Below the pieces are notes generated by a model, which did no database searches, had not been told where the DNA came from, and worked only from the letters and a program-made list of their open reading frames with translations. This document shows positions 58,615 to 64,000 of a DNA stretch of 64,000 nucleotides, piece by piece. The translations under genes were made by a program, and so were the position numbers. Within the stretch, counting starts at the first letter, position 1, and each line of letters starts with the position of its first letter. The stretch is from Diadema setosum (lineage: Eukaryota > Echinodermata > Echinoidea > Diadematoida > Diadematidae), in NCBI RefSeq assembly GCF_964275005.1, contig NC_092690.1, positions 10,606,010 to 10,670,009 on the forward strand, written 5' to 3'.

Positions 58615-59033
58615 AGGGCATGCATGCTCAGGTTGGTTTTCAATGAAAATATAAAATATGATTAAATATGATTATAATGGTAAATTAATTGGGGAAATGT
58701 TGTTGCTTTGACAATCTGAATCAGTATTTGAGTAATTTCAAATGATTTTATTTCAATATACGTAATTACATTGTGTGCAAAATACCCATAAACATGGTTC
58801 TCCACACACTAAACGAATGCGGGACAAAGGGCATGCATACTCAGGTTGGTCATGAAAAATATAAAAAATATGATTAAATATGATTATGATGGTGAATATT
58901 TGGGGAATGTTGTTCCTTTGACAATCTTGATCAGTATTTGAGTAATTTCAATTGATTTTACTTCAATAATTATGCAAAATACCCATAAACAATAAACATG
59001 GTTCTCCACACACTAAATTAAAGCGGGACAAAG
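58615..59033. repeat. about 210-bp tandem duplication
   Basis: Two units beginning near 58615 and 58830 share GCATGCAT.CTCAGGTTGGT, ATATGATTAAATATGATTAT, TCAGTATTTGAGTAATTTCA and GGTTCTCCACACACTAAA. Confidence 0.85.
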
Positions 59034-59434
59034 TGTCCCATACGTAACATGTCATGTCTGTCTTTAATTAGAACCTGTAAATAGAGCTTTTTACCTCATG
59101 ACGTGGAACTTACCTCTGATAATCTTGAGTGTTGTGAGTTTCATCACACTGAGTTACAAGTTGTAGAATGAAATACTTTCAGAGAGTTTTGAGATTGAAA
59201 AAATGTTCAACAAAACAAAATTTTTCTGGTCCCATACGTAATGGCACATATTTTCTCTTCTAGAATATAATTGTCAAGGTAATTTTTCTCCATTTTTTAC
59301 ATGATTATTCTTCTTCTAGATATCAATCACCATGATAAAGTTCAATATGATCAAAGGCCATTAACACTATTTTTCAGGTCAAAAAAGTCTCTGAATGTCC
59401 CATACGTAATGCACATGTTATCTTGGACTTGCCC

Positions 59435-59610
59435 TATTTTCTTTTTTAGTAGATAATAGAATATAAAAAAATAGTGATGAGTGAGAGTCTTGGTGAAAAA
59501 TCTAAAGAATACAAAGATAAAATTGAACAGTGAAAGTATGTTTGTTTAATTTTATCGGCCAGGAGCCTGTTTTCAGAGATTTCAGCTGATCTGTTGAAGT
59601 GATTTTTTTT

Positions 59611-59654
<44 letters not shown>

Positions 59655-59725
59655 AATACCTCCCCTAGTGCTCTGCTTTTTGGGTGGCAGATCATCATAG
59701 GTGCCCTGTCTAAATATCAGTAACC

Positions 59726-59760
<35 letters not shown>

Positions 59761-60017
59761 TGTGTGTGTGTGATTGTGTATGTAACTTTGAGATAGAAAC
59801 TTATAAATGTACACATGAGCATTTTTGCCAATAAACTACACAACTGACGTTAAAGTTCTCTTTGTTTTGTTTTGAAAAATGCTCCCTTCTCCCACATTAT
59901 GAGTATAATGTTATTAAAAGGCTTGCCAAGTACGGCAGTAAACGTTCTACATTTTCATTCAGTTAGTATTTGGTTTGCTCCAGTAATGTAATATGAAAAT
60001 GCACCATCACAGTTTAA
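59435..60017. repeat. (GT)n tracts in non-coding DNA
   Basis: A T-run and (GT)n near 59602-59650 and a second (GT)n near 59728-59771. Otherwise nothing supported. Confidence 0.85.
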
Positions 60018-60583
60018 AGGACAAGTCCACCTTCATATGTAAGGATTGAGAGAATGCAGCAATATTAGTAGAACACATCAGTGAAAGTTTGAGGAAAATT
60101 GGACTGTAATCCATTCAGAAGTTACAAATATTTTAAGTATCTGCGCAGTCACTGCTGGAAGAGAAGACTACTACAGTGTATGTCACATGCGTACAACAAC
60201 ATTATAAGGAAAATAAAAAGAGAATTTCACAAAACTTTACTTTTTGAATAAAGTGCACATTTCTTCGACTTGCTACTGACGTATGTTAAGGGTAATTATT
60301 ATTCCCCCTGCCTACTGAAAGAGGGAAGTCGAGTGTTCTTGTGTTATGCGAGAAAAATGGAAATATGTTGAATTTTCTTTATTCTTTCTTTATATCGTTG
60401 TACTCATGTGACATCACAAGCTACAGTATAGTAGTCTTTTCATCCAGCCGTGACTGAGCAGAAACTTCAAAAATTCATAACTTTTTAACGGATTGTCCGA
60501 ATTTGCTCAAACTCTCACTGATGTGTTCTACTAATATTGCTGCATTCACTCAACCCACATGTCTATGAAGGTGAACTTGTCCT
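60018..60583. mobile_element. foldback MITE, family A, full copy
   Basis: AGGACAAGTCCACCTTCATA to GAAGGTGAACTTGTCCT, flanked by TTAA (60014-60017, 60584-60587). 566 bp. The centre (TTTTTGAATAAAGTGCACAT) is inverted relative to the copy at 52437. Confidence 0.9.
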
Positions 60584-62338
60584 TTAAACTCTTTATGTGC
60601 CACGATGTAAACCCCCTGAGTGCAATACAAAACCTCTGCCAAGGGAGGAGGTTATGTTTTCATTACAGGTACCACACACACACACACAAATCTGTGGTTA
60701 TTTTGCATTCAACTGATCAGTAGATCACATCATTGACCATACATGACTTTTGCACGCAAGATAGTGTCAGATCGCAAATCCACTAGGTACAGTGTAAACA
60801 CTGCTTGATATTTAATCACAACAGTATGCAAACTACATGTAACAGTGAATGGAATCGCGAATGATGCTTTCATTGCAGTGTATTATTTGGCGATTCATTG
60901 ATCCATTTGGGCGGGTTTTTGTGTTTGAGCAAAACATGCAAAGTTGGCACGCCATCGCCTGACTGGGGTGTGTGAACATGGTACATAAAGAGAACTTTAA
61001 GCAAATTGAATTTTAGCAAGGTTGTTTACATACAATTGTACCACACTACAAGGTCCCATGATCTTAAACAATAATTCCCTGAGACATTGTATAATACGAA
61101 GTGTACGTCCTTGTTTTAGCAAAGTTATTTAACAAAAAACATTATACCTTGAATTTCTTCATTTACGGTCTAGTCCTTGTTGCAAATCTGACAGCAAACT
61201 TCTTGTGACCGTCACAAAATTGCAGTCTGTCGCGCAGTCTCCTCTTGCAATGTCAGTGGATGGCTTTTTGCACATTTACTGAGCAACTTTCACCCAAAAT
61301 GTCATATTGTCCTGTGAATGACCCTAATGTGCATAGATTCTACATAACAAAGAAATATAACTACTGTATGTGTATATATCAATATTTTTTTTCTTGGTTT
61401 GCATCTTGAAATAAACACTTTGTGTTTGACTCTTCTCTATACCCTCTGTCAGCTGATGTGCAGGAGCAAAAAACAAATGCTACTTTTCTACCACCACAGC
61501 TAGCAAAACAAAACAAAACGAGTTTGTTTATAATCAGAAAAATACATACACATAAGTGATAAACATTGTACAGAGTTTTTACATCTTTAGATGTATGTTG
61601 GTAGACCCAAAGTACGGTAGCAGTGAACCAACATGTCGTTTAACTCATAAAACTGTGTGTGGATTAGTAATCAGGCACACTGGGCTCATTCCACAAGCTG
61701 CCGTGTAGGAAGGAAATGGGGAAGTGGCGAGGAATTCGAGATATCATTAATTGCCTATCACGGCCTGGTCCCGCTGCGTGCATTCCCATTATGGAGGTAA
61801 TAGATTTTCAGATGCAGCCCCAGTTGCGTAAGCAAAACCACTTACGCCCAAGCTTTTAGTTTCAGAGCTTTTTAACACCAGACCCTGCCTTCGGAAGTAG
61901 CAAAGTGGTCTGACAGCTGTGTTTTGTAATCATAAGGAAAGTTTGTGTTGGTATTATACAAGTGTATCACTGTATCAAATGTTTTGGGTGAGGGGGAGTA
62001 TACTAGTGTACGAGATATTTCTCATCAAAATATGAAAAGGAAATGCCTGGGTTTGCAAATAAGTGAGCACCGGATGTTAAATTCTCAAATTAAAGTAGTA
62101 ATTATCTGCAACTGTCAAATTTTTAAAATAGACGAGAACATTGCTCCTACCTTTTAAGCTGTGCTGTTATTCTGCTTTCTTGTTTACTCATTCTTTAACT
62201 TGGAATGAATCAATCACTTCAGGCCCTTTTATTCTTTTTCTTTTTTTATTATGTTTGTGTCCCTATATAACAACTGGTAGTTAGTTTTTATAATGTCAAA
62301 GGCTCTTAAAATACTATTATGATTTCAAGAGGAGCAAG
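60584..62338. other. non-coding stretch with possible conserved block
   Basis: 60632-60662 is an end of the CCTCCGCCAAGG-type repeat. 61680-61860 is a repeat-free, balanced-composition block with TCATTAATTG and CCATTATGGAGGTAATAGAT, which could be a regulatory element of the neighbouring UBA gene; this is a guess. No gene supported. Confidence 0.35.
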
Positions 62339-62436
62339 CATATCGTCTGTTGAGAATGAGAAGGGCTTTAAGTTGTCTCGAACACTATGGGTTTTGTGAT
62401 CACTTAACGCCCTTATCATTCTCAACCGACGATATG
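62339..62436. other. 98-nt imperfect hairpin
   Basis: CATATCGTCTGTTGAGAATG continuing AGAAGGGCTTTAAGT pairs with the segment at 62402-62436, 32 of 35 positions complementary, around a 28-nt loop. Arm length, three scattered mismatches and size fit a microRNA precursor, but a short foldback MITE is equally possible. Confidence 0.6.
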
Positions 62437-62526
62437 GTCATTTTGCCAGACTAGTCAAACCAGCAGTGAGAGCCAATACCCAGCGAGAGGACATTTGGGG
62501 ATTTGTCCAAATCTGTAGTAAAGGCC

Positions 62527-62650
62527 GTTTTCACAACTATCGAGAAATGGAATGCTGAATTACAAACACGATTGCAATTGCAGTTGGAATCATTTTTTAT
62601 TCACACGACCGAGGAAACCTTCACGGATTCTCCCATTTTGAATTTCAGAG
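62527..62650. mobile_element. fragment of the AGGCTGTTTTCACAC element
   Basis: AGGCCGTTTTCACAACTATC then GGAATGCTGAATTACAAA and CACACGACC.AGGAA match the inverted right end of the element at 53841-54629. The other end is not present. Confidence 0.65.
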
Positions 62651-62860
62651 CGAGGAGAGCTCTCAACGTTGTCTGCATCAAAAATGTCCACCTTGTATAT
62701 CCCAAAGGTCAAACTGACCCACAGTAGGCGCGGTCACTGGCAAAAGATTGAGAAGTTTAAGATCGCAAAGTTTTGGTCATTGGTATGCACGCAAGAAAGA
62801 GTGCGCCGTCTGATGGCTAGTGATTGTGACGTAACAATGCACATCTAGACATAACAACAG

Positions 62861-63123
62861 TTACGTTCAGACGACAAGCCCCAACCTCGAGGTTAAGCTC
62901 TTGCCCCCTAACTTCGACATGTGTCCACATAATGAATCTTAACCTCGAGGTTACGAAACCTGGAGGTATAAATTCCTCCCTCTTTGAGTGCGTTTTTTTT
63001 TTTTTTGTGGCTTTTTGTGGCTAACCTCGAGCTAACCTCGAGGTTAGCAAACTATGAGTCCATCTTCACGGTCCCTAACTACAAGCTCTAACCTCGAGGT
63101 TAAGGCTTGTCGTCTGAATGTAA
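62861..63123. mobile_element. 263-bp MITE with AACCTCGAGGTT palindromes
   Basis: TTACGTTCAGACGACAAGCC on the left is the inverse of GGCTTGTCGTCTGAATGTAA on the right (19 of 20). The 12-bp palindrome AACCTCGAGGTT occurs at 62883, 62941, 63034 and 63090, with a partial copy at 63023. It is probably recent given end identity. Confidence 0.85.
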
Positions 63124-63740
63124 CTAATGGCCTCGCTCTTCGGAGACACTGCCAGCAAACAGATCAAGAAGTTTCGTGGGAAGTTTGCAGTCGCACTGGC
63201 AAAACTTCGAGATCTTCGAGATCTTGATCTGACTGCGCCAATCTGGCATGTGTGACCGCACCTAATGAAGAGAGAAAACTGAGAATAAACACTGTGCCAT
63301 CAAGCATGTTTCCTTTGAATAGTTGCTGATTTGTTTTGAGCATTAACAATTAAAGAAAGCTGTATGAAGAGAGAGCTGGCTTAAAGATAATAAAAAGTTC
63401 TGGTACCTCAAAAAGTGTCCTTGAATTTCCTTGTCTTAGTTTGTGTTTCAGGTTAAAGTACCTTTCATATAACTAACACTGTGAGACTTACTCGCCCCAA
63501 AGTGCTCTCATGTCTTAGTAATCATGCAATTAACTGCGACCAGCAGCCCCATACGCATAGCGACCAGCAGTCCCATACGCATAGCGTAATCGGGCTTCGC
63601 ATTGTAGCATTCAGGATCATGACAGATTTAGTATCGCAGGGTAAATGTCAACTTAAAATCCCATAAATTCTTCAATTTGAAGACTTACCAATTAAGTTGA
63701 AGTATTGAAAACAGGCTTCGGGCAACGTTTGGTTCTGCCT
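63124..63740. repeat. non-coding stretch with 23-bp tandem duplication
   Basis: CGACCAGCAG.CCCATACGCA plus TAG is doubled at about 63537-63584. The remainder has no supported feature. Confidence 0.5.
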
Positions 63741-63999
63741 ATAGTCCCTTTCTGTTCGAATTGATGACTGAATGTGACTCGGTCGACAGGACCTTAGGAG
63801 AGCTGCATACAGTACACTGAATACCGCAGCCAGTGCATGCGAACACATCACATGCAGCCCGCGCACAAATTTCAAATCCATGAACGGATAAGATGTTTGT
63901 GTGTGCATGCGCTGGCCATGGTATCCAGTGTATGTAGCTCTCCCAAGGTCCTCTCGACCGAGTCACATTCAGTCATCAATTCGAACAGAAAGGGACTAT
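63741..63999. mobile_element. foldback MITE with long, near-identical arms
   Basis: ATAGTCCCTTTCTGTTCGAA at the left is repeated exactly in inverse at the right edge, and the identity continues through TTGATGACTGAATGTGACTC for about 65 bp with two or three changes. 259 bp, non-coding, ending one base before the window edge, so the outer boundary is provisional. Confidence 0.85.
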
Positions 64000-64000
64000 T

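Larger units (their letters stand above)
57223..59434. mobile_element. 2.2 kb non-autonomous DNA element with CATACGTAA motifs
   Basis: GGGCAAGTCCAAGATAA (57223-57239) and its exact inverse TTATCTTGGACTTGCCC (59418-59434) bound the element. GTCCCATACGTAAC-type motifs occur at 57579, 59035, 59229 and 59397 forward and at 57410 (with insert) and 57770 reverse. The interior is AT-rich and non-coding, with a tandem duplication (58615-59033) and a diverged family B MITE (about 58000-58335). Confidence 0.75.

Noticed and set aside
59502-59843. 113-codon minus-strand frame with His-Thr repeats
   Set aside because: Translation of (GT)n microsatellites.

Overview
This is a eukaryotic, AT-rich, repeat-dense window that looks like an echinoderm, most likely a sea urchin. 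The evidence is an intron-rich deuterostome Chk1 gene, a histone gene ending in the metazoan histone 3' stem-loop followed by CAAGAAAGA (the classic sea urchin U7-binding element), and many MITE families. No species assignment was possible from the sequence alone.

Three host genes can be recognised. CHEK1 (checkpoint kinase 1) lies on the + strand, with twelve coding exons from 23925 to 36402 encoding 466 residues. All splice phases are consistent, and both ATR target SQ sites and the KA1 domain are present. An intronless H2A.X histone gene (44438-44851, - strand, SQEY C-terminus) has a TATA box, stem-loop and downstream element. A UBA-domain first coding exon (49294-49370, + strand) resembles the start of UBASH3/TULA; its remaining exons would lie beyond the window. 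The human counterparts of all three genes map to 11q23-q24, so this may be old linkage. CHEK1 and H2A.X also act in the same ATR/DNA-damage pathway. A weaker minus-strand candidate gene (3679-5976) has three phase-compatible exons and a frame-disturbed THAP-like zinc-finger region.

Most of the remaining DNA is mobile. Several non-autonomous DNA elements share one design: terminal inverted repeats plus many internal copies of a private, usually CpG-containing 8-15 bp motif. They are the 4.9 kb element at 6223-11095 (GTTTCGGAGGTGACA, 11 copies), the 2.8 kb element at 11443-14256 (GTAACTGACGTTAC, about 10 copies), a 0.8 kb element at 20679-21451 (CCAGTATTCGGTCAC, 6 copies) nested in a 1.7 kb element at 20518-22250 (TTTCGACA, 5 copies), 43618-44292 (AACGTTA) and 57223-59434 (CATACGTAA). 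Smaller MITEs follow the same logic (CGCGAA, AACCTCGAGGTT and GAGTGA families). A second group of foldback MITEs has TTAA target duplications and AGG...CCT ends. None contains a credible transposase ORF. I regard the motif-array elements as the most interesting system in the window.

Layout: 1-6.2 kb candidate THAP-like gene and flank; 6.2-14.3 kb two large motif-array elements; 14.3-20.5 kb GC-rich patch, LINE remnants and microsatellites; 20.5-23.0 kb nested elements; 23.9-37 kb CHEK1; 37-44.3 kb tandem repeats and MITEs; 44.3-45 kb H2A.X; 45-49 kb MITEs; 49.3 kb UBA exon; 49.4-64 kb MITE-rich DNA, probably intron of the UBA gene.
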